Shown one piece after another: positions 1-8,328 of a DNA stretch of 40,883 bases (the first letter of the stretch is position 1; each line of letters begins with the position of its first letter). The position numbers and the translations under genes were made by a program. This stretch comes from JAIOQA01 sp035493675 (GTDB lineage: Bacteria > Myxococcota_A > Polyangia > Haliangiales > Haliangiaceae). The stretch is taken from positions 1 to 40,883 of the forward strand of contig DATJIA010000158.1 in assembly GCA_035493675.1 (NCBI GenBank). The letters are read 5' to 3'. Below the pieces are notes generated by a model that saw nothing but the letters and a program-made list of their open reading frames with translations, ran no database searches and was not told where the DNA came from.

Positions 1-756
1 GGCGAAGTTGGTCGCCATGACCTGGTTCTGGCCCCACGCGAAGTCGAAGTCGGCGAGCACGCCGATCATGTGCGACGGATAGCCGCCGATCATGATGTGG
101 CCGCCGCCGCCGGTGCCCACGCTGTGATCCGCGCTGACGACATCGCTCGCGCCGAGCAGGACCGAGTAGGTCAGGCCTTCGCGATCGAGCGGCGCGCGTC
201 CGAGCTCGCGCCACGGGCCTTCGTTCGGCACGACCACCGCGCGCTCCGCCCATTGCGCGGTCTGCGGATCGATCTGCGCGAGCGGCACGACCGTGTAGCC
301 GCCGGGGCCCCACAGGTGCACCGGCATCATCGGGTGCATCTGCACCCAGCCGTCGTAGCGTTCGCCTTCGGTCGCCGCGAGCACGATCGCCGCGGTCGCC
401 GCGATCGCGAGGTACGCGATCGCTTCTTCCTTCGCGCTGTCGGCGTGGCCGCCGCCGATTCCCCAACTGCCACCGTTGTAGCTGCCGCCCGTGACCGTTC
501 TGGGCGGCGGACCGACGGGACGCGGCGCGCCGCCGTAGTCGACCGGCGTGACGATGATGATCTCGGTCTGTCCGGTCACCGGCGTCGCGGCGGGCGGCTC
601 GTCGGCGTTCGACAGCTCTTGCACGACGCGCACGGATTGTCCGCGCTGCTCGGGCGGCGTCATCGCGAGGCGCTGCAGCTCGCCTTGCGGGATCCGATAT
701 GCGTTCGAGACGCAACCCGCGAGCGCGACGCACACCACGACCAGCTTCCGAGCCAT
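1..756 (-). CDS. Putative lipoprotein, C-terminus beyond the left edge
   Basis: The minus-strand frame is open from ATG at 756 to base 1 with no stop, so only 252 codons are seen. The N-terminus is a lipoprotein signal: a basic start (MARK), a hydrophobic stretch and the lipobox LAGC, so lipidation at about Cys15 is expected. A Pro/Gly-rich linker follows, then a short hydrophobic alanine-rich segment (AIAYLAIAATAAIVLAA), then a Gly/Trp-rich region (MHPMMPVHLWGPGGY). The last residues mention no family I recognise. A -10-like TATCCT lies 6 bases before the ATG and there is no Shine-Dalgarno sequence. It is divergent from the GNAT gene. The lipoprotein call is fairly sure; the function is unknown. 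Confidence 0.7.
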   Translation of the reverse strand, partial: MARKLVVVCVALAGCVSNAYRIPQGELQRLAMTPPEQRGQSVRVVQELSNADEPPAATPVTGQTEIIIVTPVDYGGAPRPVGPPPRTVTGGSYNGGSWGIGGGHADSAKEEAIAYLAIAATAAIVLAATEGERYDGWVQMHPMMPVHLWGPGGYTVVPLAQIDPQTAQWAERAVVVPNEGPWRELGRAPLDREGLTYSVLLGASDVVSADHSVGTGGGGHIMIGGYPSHMIGVLADFDFAWGQNQVMATNFA

Positions 757-839
757 GCCCCGAGGATATGCGGCCCCGCGCCGACGCGCCATCGGGCGAA
801 TGGTACGATGCCGGTGCACTTGGCGCAGATCACGTCTCC

Positions 840-1823
840 ATGATGCGCGCGCTCACACTGTCGGAGCTGGAGGCGCAAGCGGACGAGCTGGACCGGGTCG
901 TGGCGGCGACGCCGGGGATCGATCGCTTCTGCTCGTCGTCGGCGTGGATCCTGTCGGCCGCCGAGGCGCTGATGCCGCCGCGCGAGGCGTGGGTGCACGC
1001 GGGCGAGGCCGGCTGGGTCGCGATGATGCGCGGCCAGCACCCGAGCGGGCTCACCTACGTCGAGCCGCTGGAGCTCGCGTGGGGGCTCGCCTCGCCCTTG
1101 GTCGGCACCGACGCCGACGCGCTCGCGGATCAGATGATCGCGCTGGTCGCGGCGCGCATCGGCGCGCTGCAGGTCGCGCTGGTGCCCGGGCTGGCCGGCG
1201 ACGCGCCGATCCTGCGCGCGCTGCTCGCGCGCATGCCGAGCACCTGGGAGCGGCGTTGGGGCCAGCCGACCTTGCGGCACGTCGCGTCGCTCGACGGCGG
1301 CATCGACGGCTTCCTCGCGCGGCGCAGCCGCAACTTCCGCAAGGCGCTGCGATCGTCGTTGCGCGCGGCCGAGCAGGGCGGCGTCACGTTCGAGAGCGCC
1401 CGCGCGACCAGCGAGGCCGAGGCGCGCGCCCTCTACGATCGGATCCAAGCGGTCGAGGCGCGATCGTGGAAGGCCGAGGGCGGCGTCGGGATCATCAGCG
1501 GCCCGATGCACGACTTCTACGCGCACATGGTGCGCCGGCTCGCGCGCCACGATCGACAGCGCACGATCTTCGCGCGCGCCGGCGGCGAAGACGTCGCGTA
1601 CGTGCTCGGCGCGGTCTTCGCCGGCGAGTACCGCGGCCTGCAGTTCAGCTACGACGACGCGCACGGGCGCTACTCGCTCGGCTCGCTCTGCCAGTATCAC
1701 CAGATCCTCGAGCTCTGCGCCGAGGGCATCGTGCGCTACGACCTCGGCACCGACATGGACTACAAGCGTCGGTGGGCCGAGGAGCAGTTCCAGACCTCGC
1801 TCTTGGTGGTGATCCCTCGATGA
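840..1823 (+). CDS. GNAT-fold acetyltransferase (BioF2/FemAB-like)
   Basis: About 327 aa. The C-terminal two thirds matches the acetyltransferase_6 (BioF2-like) type of GNAT fold: a basic FLARRSRNFRKALR helix, then YDRIQAVEARSWKAEGG, a central segment with FYAHMVRRLA, and the late signature RYDLGTDMDYKRRWAEE. Such proteins transfer acyl or aminoacyl groups, often in cell-envelope or capsule pathways; the substrate here is unknown. The start chosen is the ATG at 840, followed directly by a second ATG; an in-frame ATG at 768 would add 24 residues and neither has a clear ribosome binding site. Its stop overlaps the amine oxidase start by four bases (ATGA), so the two are probably translationally coupled and may act in one pathway. 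Confidence 0.75.
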   Translation: MMRALTLSELEAQADELDRVVAATPGIDRFCSSSAWILSAAEALMPPREAWVHAGEAGWVAMMRGQHPSGLTYVEPLELAWGLASPLVGTDADALADQMIALVAARIGALQVALVPGLAGDAPILRALLARMPSTWERRWGQPTLRHVASLDGGIDGFLARRSRNFRKALRSSLRAAEQGGVTFESARATSEAEARALYDRIQAVEARSWKAEGGVGIISGPMHDFYAHMVRRLARHDRQRTIFARAGGEDVAYVLGAVFAGEYRGLQFSYDDAHGRYSLGSLCQYHQILELCAEGIVRYDLGTDMDYKRRWAEEQFQTSLLVVIPR

Positions 1824-3424
1824 AGACCGAGCTCATGCGCGCGATGCGCCGCGCGATCACGCGGCGCGATCTGTTGAAGGGCGGGTTGGCGGGGCTCGCG
1901 CTCGCGAAGCTGCCGGGCTGCGGCGACGACACGATGCCGCCGCCGGGACCGGGGCCGCGCATCGCGATCATCGGCGCGGGCACCGCGGGCTTGCACGCGG
2001 CGTATCAGCTCCGCATGCACGGCGTCGACGCGCGCGTGTACGAGGCGTCGGGGCGCACCGGCGGCCGCATGTTCACGATGGGCGGCTTCGCGGACGGGCA
2101 GATCGCCGAGCTCGGTGGCGAGCTCGTCGACACGGCGCACACGACGATCATGGCGCTCGCCGCGCACTTCGGGATCGCGCTCGACGATCTGCACGCGGAG
2201 GAGCAGGCGAACGCGCTCGCGTCGGACACGTTCCGCATGGGCGGCGCGGTCTTGAAGGAGGCGGATCTGGTCGCGGCCTTCACGCCGGTCGCGGCGAAGA
2301 TGGACGCCGCGGTCACCGCCGCCGACGCCGACGACGCCGAGTTCGCGCGCATCGACGCGCTCTCGATCGATCAGTGGCTGGCGCAAGAGGCCGGGCTCGC
2401 CGCGAACGATGTCTTCCGCCGGCTGCTCGAGCTCGCGTACGTCGGCGAGTACGGGCTCGAGGTCGCCGAGCAGTCGGCGTGGAACCTGATCTACCTGATG
2501 AACTACGCGATGCCGGACCCGTTCGAGATCTTCGGCGAGTCCGACGAGACCTATCACCTGCACGCCGGCTCGCAGTCGATCCCCGACGCGCTCGCCGCCG
2601 CGGTCGGCGCGGACGCGATCGAGCTGGAGCGCGCGCTCGCCGCGGTCGCGCCGGCGGGCGAGCGCTTCGCGCTCCACTTCGAGACCGGCGACGACGTGAT
2701 CGCGGATCACGTGATCTTCGCGTTGCCGTTCACCAAGCTGCGCGAGGTCGATCTGTCGTCGGTGCCGCTGCCCGCCGACAAGCGGCAGGTGATCGACGAG
2801 CTCGGCTACGGCACCAACGCGAAGCTGATGCTCTCGTACACGTCGCGCGTGTGGCGCACGCACGGCGCCGGCGGCACCGCGATCACCGACGAGGGCGAGC
2901 TGCAGGCGACCTGGGACACGTCGCGCGGCCAAGCGGGGCAGAGCGGGCTCTTGACCAACTTCGTCGGCGGCGCGCGCGGTATCTCGATCGGCGAAGGCTC
3001 GGCTGAAGATCGCGCGCAGGAGATCGAGCCGTGGGTCGAGGCGCTCTTCCCCGGCGCCGCGGCCGCGTATCGCGCGTCGAGCGCGGTGCGCCAGCACTGG
3101 CCTTCGGCGCCGTTCCACAAGGGCAGCTACGCCTGCTACAAGCCGGGCCAGTGGTCGTTCTCGGGGACCGAGGGCACCCGCGTCGGGCGCTTGCACTTCT
3201 GCGGCGAGCACACGTCGGTCGACTTCCAGGGCTACATGGAGGGCGCGGCGGAGACCGGCGCGCGCGCGGCGAGCGAGGTGCTCGGCGATCTCGAGATCGC
3301 GCCGACCGCGTTCTTGCGCGCGATCCTCTCGGCGCCGCGGCCGCGGCCGCGCGGACCGCGGATCATTCGGCGCGCGGCAGGTCGGTCGCGCTCGCGGCGG
3401 CTTCGCGCTTCCGGCTCGCGATGA
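1820..3424 (+). CDS. Tat-exported flavin-containing amine oxidase
   Basis: 534 aa. The N-terminus has a twin-arginine motif (TRRDLLKG), a hydrophobic stretch and LPGC, so it is probably exported folded and may be lipidated. A dinucleotide-binding site follows (IAIIGAGTAGLHAAY), then YEASGRTGGRM, the usual start of flavin monoamine oxidases. Near the C-terminus LHFCGEHTSVDFQGYMEGA is the second FAD-contact region, which closes the fold. It should oxidise an amine or amino acid with O2 or another acceptor in the periplasm; the substrate cannot be read. The start overlaps the GNAT stop (ATGA). The basic tail runs 62 bases into the convergent TerC gene. Confidence 0.88.
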   Translation: MKTELMRAMRRAITRRDLLKGGLAGLALAKLPGCGDDTMPPPGPGPRIAIIGAGTAGLHAAYQLRMHGVDARVYEASGRTGGRMFTMGGFADGQIAELGGELVDTAHTTIMALAAHFGIALDDLHAEEQANALASDTFRMGGAVLKEADLVAAFTPVAAKMDAAVTAADADDAEFARIDALSIDQWLAQEAGLAANDVFRRLLELAYVGEYGLEVAEQSAWNLIYLMNYAMPDPFEIFGESDETYHLHAGSQSIPDALAAAVGADAIELERALAAVAPAGERFALHFETGDDVIADHVIFALPFTKLREVDLSSVPLPADKRQVIDELGYGTNAKLMLSYTSRVWRTHGAGGTAITDEGELQATWDTSRGQAGQSGLLTNFVGGARGISIGEGSAEDRAQEIEPWVEALFPGAAAAYRASSAVRQHWPSAPFHKGSYACYKPGQWSFSGTEGTRVGRLHFCGEHTSVDFQGYMEGAAETGARAASEVLGDLEIAPTAFLRAILSAPRPRPRGPRIIRRAAGRSRSRRLRASGSR

Positions 3425-4370
3425 TCGACGCGATCACGCCGGCGCTGATGATGCCGGCGATCGCGACCAGCGAGACCGCGTCGGAGATCTCGACCACGTC
3501 GTGCAGGATCATCTTGGTGCCGATCAGGATCAGCAGCACCGCGAGCGCGATCTTCAGGTACTCGAACTTCGCCATCGCGCCGGCGAGCACGAAGTAGATC
3601 GAGCGCAGCCCGAGGATCGCGAAGATGTTCGAGGTGACCACGATGAAGGTCTCCTGCGAGACCGCGAGCACCGCCGGGATCGAGTCGAGCGCGAACACGA
3701 TGTCCGAGAGCTCGATCACGATCAGACAGACCGCGAGCGTGGTCAGCGCGCGGCGGCCGCGCTCGGTGATCATGAACTTGCCGCCGTGCTCGCCGTCGAC
3801 GATGCGGACGAAGCGGCGCAGGATGCGGACCGCGAAGCTCTTCTCGAGGACGTTCTCGTCCTCGTCGTCCTCGCCGCCGAAGAACAGCTTGCCGCCGGCG
3901 TACACGAGGTAGCCGCCGAAGACGTAGAAGATCCACGTGAAGCGCTTGGCGAGGAAGACGCCGCCGCCGAGCAGCGCGACGCGGAAGACGACCGCGCCGA
4001 GGATGCCCCAGAACAGCACGCGGTGCTGGTACTTCGCGGGCACGCGGAACGAGCGGAACAGGAGCGACATCACGAAGATGTTGTCGACGCTGAGCGCCTC
4101 CTCGAGCAGGTACGCGCTGACGTACGTCATCACCGCGTCGCCGCCGGGCAGGACGTTGCCGTGCTCGTCGCACAGGCGCGCCCCCATCCAGTGATTGTCA
4201 TAGATGAGGTAGACGACGCCCGAGAACGACAGCCCGATGAGGACCCAGACGATCGTCCACTTGAGCGCCGACGAAAAGCTCTGCTCCTCGTTGCGACGAT
4301 GCAGCACGCCCAGGTCGAGCGCGAGCAACGCCGCCACGAGCGCGAAGAAGCCGATCCAGAACCAGATCAT
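3363..4370 (-). CDS. TerC-family integral membrane protein
   Basis: 335 aa, the usual TerC/Alx length. The first segment (MIWFWIGFFALVAALLALDL) is a membrane helix, and several more follow. Conserved acidic residues lie within helices: the LLEEALSVDNIFV motif and, in the second half, LIVIELSDIVFALDSIPAV. TerC/Alx proteins are linked to metal export, mainly manganese, and to loading exported metalloproteins; the exact role here is inferred. A charged cytoplasmic loop (EDDEDENVLEKSF) separates the halves. It converges with, and overlaps the 3' end of, the amine oxidase. The 83-base gap upstream is shared with the divergent kinase and is too short to hold a yybP-ykoY riboswitch. Confidence 0.9.
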   Translation of the reverse strand: MIWFWIGFFALVAALLALDLGVLHRRNEEQSFSSALKWTIVWVLIGLSFSGVVYLIYDNHWMGARLCDEHGNVLPGGDAVMTYVSAYLLEEALSVDNIFVMSLLFRSFRVPAKYQHRVLFWGILGAVVFRVALLGGGVFLAKRFTWIFYVFGGYLVYAGGKLFFGGEDDEDENVLEKSFAVRILRRFVRIVDGEHGGKFMITERGRRALTTLAVCLIVIELSDIVFALDSIPAVLAVSQETFIVVTSNIFAILGLRSIYFVLAGAMAKFEYLKIALAVLLILIGTKMILHDVVEISDAVSLVAIAGIISAGVIASIIASRKREAAASATDLPRAE

Positions 4371-4453
4371 CCGTCGGTGCTCGGGGGAACGAGAAGGATG
4401 CCTAGATGTTCACGAGGTGGCAAGGCGCGCTCCCCTTCCATTAGCATGGCCAC

Positions 4454-7400
4454 GTGGCGCAGACGGAGTCGAGCGCGGGCGAGGAATTCTCGGGCACGCC
4501 GCGGTTTCGGATCGTGAGGCGGCTGGGCGCCGGCGGGATGGGTGTCGTCTACGAGGCGTGGGACACCGAGCGCAAGGCGGCGGTCGCGCTGAAGACCTTG
4601 CGATCGATGAGCGCCGATCGCCTGCTGATGTTCAAGAACGAGTTCCGCGCGCTCGCGGATCTCTCGCACCCGAACCTCGCCGCGCTCTACGAGCTGTTCG
4701 AGCACGAGGGCCAGTGGTTCTTCACGATGGAGCTGGTCGAGGGCGTGCACGTCCTCGAGTACCTGCGCGCGGACGCCGAGGACGCGCCGGTGTCGGTGAC
4801 GCGCACGGCGCCGCGCGACGGCTCGACCGCGATGGACTCGCAGGTCGAGACCGCGCCGCCGTCGGGCTGGGGGCCGATCGAGTCGTCGCCGGTGCCGGCG
4901 GTCGTCGACTTCGAGCGCGTTCGTCCGGTTTTCGGACAGATCGCGCGCGGGCTGGTCGAGCTGCACCGGCGCGGCAAGGTCCATCGCGACATCAAGCCGT
5001 CGAACGTCTTGGTGACCGGCGACGGCCGGGTCGTGATCCTCGATTTCGGGTTGGTCGCGCCCGCGGGCGAGACCAAGCCCGCGTTCATGGGCACGCCGGG
5101 CTACATGGCGCCCGAGCAGGCGAGCGGCGCGTGGGTCGGACCCGCGTGCGACTGGTACGCGCTCGGCGTCGTGCTCTATCAAGCGCTGTGCGGGAGGCTG
5201 CCGTTCCTCGGCAGCGCGGAGGACGTGATGCGCGCGAAGGCGCGGATCGCGCCGATCCCGCCGCGCGTGATCAACCCCGAGGCGCCGGCGTCGCTCGAGA
5301 GCTTGTGCCTGGCGCTGATGCGCGCGTCGCCGGAGCGGCGCGCCGGCGCGGTCGAGGTGCTCGAGGCGCTCGGCTTCACCGGCGACGCGCCGATCTCGTC
5401 GGCGGCGATCGGCGAGACGCCCGGCTTCGTCGGGCGCGCCGGCGAGCTCGCGGCGCTCGATCGCGCGCTCGCGGATCTCGCGCGCGGGCCGATCTCGGTC
5501 CTGGTGCGCGGCGAGTCCGGCATCGGCAAGAGCGCGCTCGTCGCCGAGTGGACGTCGCGCATCGTCGAGCACGCGCGCGACGTCGTGGTGCTGGCCGGCC
5601 GCTGCTACGAGCGCGAGAGCGTGCCGTACAAGGCGCTCGACGGCGTGATGGATGCGCTGGCCGCACGATATCCGGACACGCTGGAGCACTTGGGCAGTGG
5701 GCACCGTGCGGTGCTCGCGCGCGCCTTTCCCTCCCTCGACGTCGAGGGTTCGTCGTCCGTCGTCCGTCGTCCGTCGTCCGGAGAAGAAGGAATCGCGAGC
5801 GGATCGGATCCGGGATCGGGTTCGGGACCGGACGACGGAAGACGGACGACGGTCGACGTCATGGAGCCGGCGCAGGTCAGGCGGCAGCTGTACGCGGCGG
5901 TGCGGGCGCTTTTTGCCGATGTCGCGGCGCGGGCGCGCGTGATCCTGACGATCGATGATCTGCAGTGGGCCGACGACGACGGCTTGGCGCTGTTGCACGA
6001 GGCGGTGGGCGAGGCGGCGCCGATCTTGGTCGTCGCGACGACGCGGCCGGGCGTGGTGCACGAGCTGCCGGGACAGCGGCGAGAGATCGAGCTCGGCGCG
6101 TTGGCGGCCGACGACGCGGCGGAGCTCGCGGCGAGGTGGGCCGGGCCGGACGCGCGGGAGATCGCGGCGGAGGCGGGCGGGCATCCGCTGTTCATCGCGG
6201 AGCTCGCGAGGAGCCCGCGCGCGGAGCTGCCGAGAGGCGTGCGGCTCGAGGATGCGCTGTGGCGGCGCATCTCGGTCGCGCCCGCGGAGCTGCGCGCGCT
6301 GCTCGACGTGGTGGCGGTCGCGGGGCAGCCGCTGCGGCAGGATCTCGCCGGCGCGTGCGCGGGCATCGAGGCGGCGCGGTTGGTCGCGGTCTTGACCGCG
6401 CTGCGAGAGCAATCGCTGATCCGCACGACCGGGCCGTCGCCGAGCGACGCGGTCGACGCGTATCACGCGCGCGTGCGCGACGCGGTGCTCGCGCACCTCG
6501 CCGCGGATCTGCGCCGCGTGTTGCACGCGACGCTCGCGGCGCGGCTCGAGGGCGAGGCCTCGATCGACAGCGAGGCGGTCGCCGAGCACTGGGTCGAGGC
6601 CGGCGAGCCGGCGCGCGCGCTCGGGTTCTGGATCGAAGCCGCGGAGGAGGCGACGCTCGCGCTCGCGTTCGATCGCGCGGCGCGCCTCTATCGCCGCGCG
6701 CTCGAGATCTGCGACGACGCGCCGCGCGCGCATCGCCTGCGCATGGCGCTCGGCCAGGCGCTCGCCGACGGCGGTCGCGGCGCCGAAGCCGCGCGCGTGT
6801 TCCGCCGCGCGGCCGACGACGCGCCGCCGCAACAAGCGCTCGAGCTGCGGCGCCGCGCCGCCGAGCAGCTCCTGCGCGCGGGCCACGTCGACGAAGGCCT
6901 CGAGGGCCTGCGCGAGGTGCTCGGCGAGGTCGGCCTCGAGCTCCCGCGCGACGGCCGCGCCGCGATCCCGCGCCTGCTCGCGCTGCGCGCGCGCCTGCGC
7001 CTGCGCGGGTATCGCCTCGCGAAGCCGCGGCCACCGGATCCGTTGCGACACGCGCGCATCGAGGTCTGCTGGACCGCGGCGCTCGGCCTCTCGATGGTCG
7101 ATGCGGTGCGCGGCGCCGAGTTCCAGACCCGGCTCCTGCTCGGCGCGCTCGGCGACGGCGACGCCTATCACGCCGCGCTCGGCCTCTCGATGGAAGCGGG
7201 GCACCTCAGCGCCGCCGGCGTCTCGAACGCATCGCGCACCGCCGCGGTCGTCGAGCGCGCGCGTGCGCTCGCCGCCGACACCGCCGATCCGCACGCGATG
7301 GCGATGGCGACCGGCGCCGCCGCGATGGCCGCGTACCTCGAGGGCCGCTTCATCGATGCGCTCGAGCTGTCGACCCAAGGCGTGCGCTTGTTCCGCGCGC

Positions 7401-8203
7401 ACTGCGTCGGCGCGACGTGGGAGCGCGACACGCAGATCATCTGCCAGTCGTGGTCGCGCGCGTACCTCGGCAAGCTCGACGAGCTCGCGAAGCGCGTGCC
7501 GCAGCTGGTCGCCGAGGCGCAGGATCTCGGCGACCTCTACCTCGCGACCTCGCTGTCGACGGGAAACCTGGTCGTCCTACCGCTCTCGCGCGACGACGTC
7601 GGCTCCGCGCGCCGCGCCGCCGCCGAAGCGATGCGTCGCTGGACCCACCAAGGCTTCTTGCACCAGCACTGGGATGATCTGCTCGGACAGGGCGAGATCG
7701 ATCTCTACGAAGGCGACGCCGCCGGCGCGCATCGCCGCATCACCGACGGGTGGCCGTCGATCAAGCGCGCGTTCGTCCTCATGATCCAGATGAGCCGCTG
7801 CGAGGCGTGGTCGTTGCGCGCGCGCGCCGCGCTCGCGCAGGTGCGCGCGGCGCGCGAGGTCGCGCCGTCCGACGCGCGCCGCCTCGCGCACGAGGTCACC
7901 GCCGGCATCCGCGCGCTGCGCGGCCAAGCGCCGTACGCCGACGCGCTCGCCTCGCTCTACGCCGCCGGCCTCGCGGCGTCGTCGGGCGACGTCGAGACCG
8001 CCGCGCGCGAGCTCCGCGTCGCGATCACGTCCTTCGACGCCACGCACATGTCGCTCCACGCCGCCGTCTCTCGCCACCGCCTCGCCGCGCTCGTCCGCGG
8101 CAACGAAGCCGAGGAGCTCGCGCGCCTCGTGCGCGGCTATTCGCGGCGAGAAGGGCTCGCGGATCTCGACAAGATGACGAGCTGGCTCGCGCCCGGCTTC
8201 TGA
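4454..8203 (+). CDS. Ser/Thr protein kinase fused to AAA/STAND-type ATPase and TPR region
   Basis: 1249 aa from a GTG; the ATG eight bases earlier is out of frame. The kinase domain spans about residues 17-300: glycine loop GAGGMGVVYEAW, VALK lysine, catalytic HRDIKPSN (His177), DFG (Asp197) and GTPGYMAPEQ. A 60-residue acidic/Pro-rich insert sits in its N-lobe/C-lobe hinge region. A predicted ATPase follows (FVGRAGELAALD; Walker A GESGIGKS, 353-360; Walker B VILTIDDLQWAD near 500), then TPR-like helical repeats to the end. This is the myxobacterial kinase/ATPase/TPR signalling type; substrate unknown. Residues about 431-469 are encoded by an inserted palindromic element (separate entry). TAGCAT lies 6 bases before the GTG. 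It converges with the related ATPase at 8329. Confidence 0.92.
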   Translation: MAQTESSAGEEFSGTPRFRIVRRLGAGGMGVVYEAWDTERKAAVALKTLRSMSADRLLMFKNEFRALADLSHPNLAALYELFEHEGQWFFTMELVEGVHVLEYLRADAEDAPVSVTRTAPRDGSTAMDSQVETAPPSGWGPIESSPVPAVVDFERVRPVFGQIARGLVELHRRGKVHRDIKPSNVLVTGDGRVVILDFGLVAPAGETKPAFMGTPGYMAPEQASGAWVGPACDWYALGVVLYQALCGRLPFLGSAEDVMRAKARIAPIPPRVINPEAPASLESLCLALMRASPERRAGAVEVLEALGFTGDAPISSAAIGETPGFVGRAGELAALDRALADLARGPISVLVRGESGIGKSALVAEWTSRIVEHARDVVVLAGRCYERESVPYKALDGVMDALAARYPDTLEHLGSGHRAVLARAFPSLDVEGSSSVVRRPSSGEEGIASGSDPGSGSGPDDGRRTTVDVMEPAQVRRQLYAAVRALFADVAARARVILTIDDLQWADDDGLALLHEAVGEAAPILVVATTRPGVVHELPGQRREIELGALAADDAAELAARWAGPDAREIAAEAGGHPLFIAELARSPRAELPRGVRLEDALWRRISVAPAELRALLDVVAVAGQPLRQDLAGACAGIEAARLVAVLTALREQSLIRTTGPSPSDAVDAYHARVRDAVLAHLAADLRRVLHATLAARLEGEASIDSEAVAEHWVEAGEPARALGFWIEAAEEATLALAFDRAARLYRRALEICDDAPRAHRLRMALGQALADGGRGAEAARVFRRAADDAPPQQALELRRRAAEQLLRAGHVDEGLEGLREVLGEVGLELPRDGRAAIPRLLALRARLRLRGYRLAKPRPPDPLRHARIEVCWTAALGLSMVDAVRGAEFQTRLLLGALGDGDAYHAALGLSMEAGHLSAAGVSNASRTAAVVERARALAADTADPHAMAMATGAAAMAAYLEGRFIDALELSTQGVRLFRAHCVGATWERDTQIICQSWSRAYLGKLDELAKRVPQLVAEAQDLGDLYLATSLSTGNLVVLPLSRDDVGSARRAAAEAMRRWTHQGFLHQHWDDLLGQGEIDLYEGDAAGAHRRITDGWPSIKRAFVLMIQMSRCEAWSLRARAALAQVRAAREVAPSDARRLAHEVTAGIRALRGQAPYADALASLYAAGLAASSGDVETAARELRVAITSFDATHMSLHAAVSRHRLAALVRGNEAEELARLVRGYSRREGLADLDKMTSWLAPGF
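5736..5860. repeat. In-frame palindromic insertion inside the kinase-ATPase gene
   Basis: The 8-mer TCGACGTC occurs at 5736-5743 and again at 5853-5860, exactly 117 bases apart (39 codons). Between them the left side is a run of CGTCGTC-type units ending in GTCGTCCGG near 5780. The right side is its reverse complement, beginning CCGGACGAC near 5828, with about one mismatch over 25 bases. The core contains smaller palindromes around GGATCC. It encodes a low-complexity Ser/Arg/Gly/Asp stretch between Walker A and Walker B, and the residues duplicated at the borders read LDV and VDV. The layout suggests a mobile palindromic element that inserted without breaking the frame; mobility is inferred. 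Confidence 0.65.
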
Positions 8204-8207
8204 AGAT

Positions 8208-8321
8208 GGCCTCAGGCCTCGGGCCTCGGGCCTCGGCCCAGATCGATGACCTCTGTTCGCGACCGGAGCGAAGCGAACGGTCGCCTTCCGGGCCGAGGCC
8301 CGAGGCCTGAGGCCCGAGGCC
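8208..8321. terminator. Long imperfect hairpin between convergent genes
   Basis: Arms of 32 bases (8208-8239 and 8290-8321) built of GGCCTC[A/G] units pair with two mismatches. The 50-base loop contains a second hairpin (GCGACCG with CGGTCGC). It starts five bases after the kinase stop and ends eight bases before the stop of the opposing ATPase gene, so it fills the whole convergent gap. There is no U-tract. It may act as a bidirectional terminator or be a REP-like element; the structure is clear, the role is inferred. Confidence 0.55.
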
Positions 8322-8328
8322 CAATCTC

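Noticed and set aside
548..1819. A long forward frame that would extend the amine oxidase upstream by about 424 residues
   Set aside because: It overlaps the GNAT gene out of frame and is Arg/Ala low-complexity; the Tat signal peptide at 1820 gives a clear start.
1760..3211. A 483-codon open frame on the minus strand opposite the amine oxidase
   Set aside because: Same reason: antisense shadow, no recognisable motif, and it covers a well-supported gene.
4371..4453. A manganese riboswitch upstream of terC
   Set aside because: The region is only 83 bases, shared with a divergent gene, and lacks the yybP-ykoY core.
4367..7402. A 1011-codon minus-strand frame opposite the kinase-ATPase gene
   Set aside because: Repetitive Arg/Ala/His composition and no domain; the plus-strand kinase motifs are decisive.
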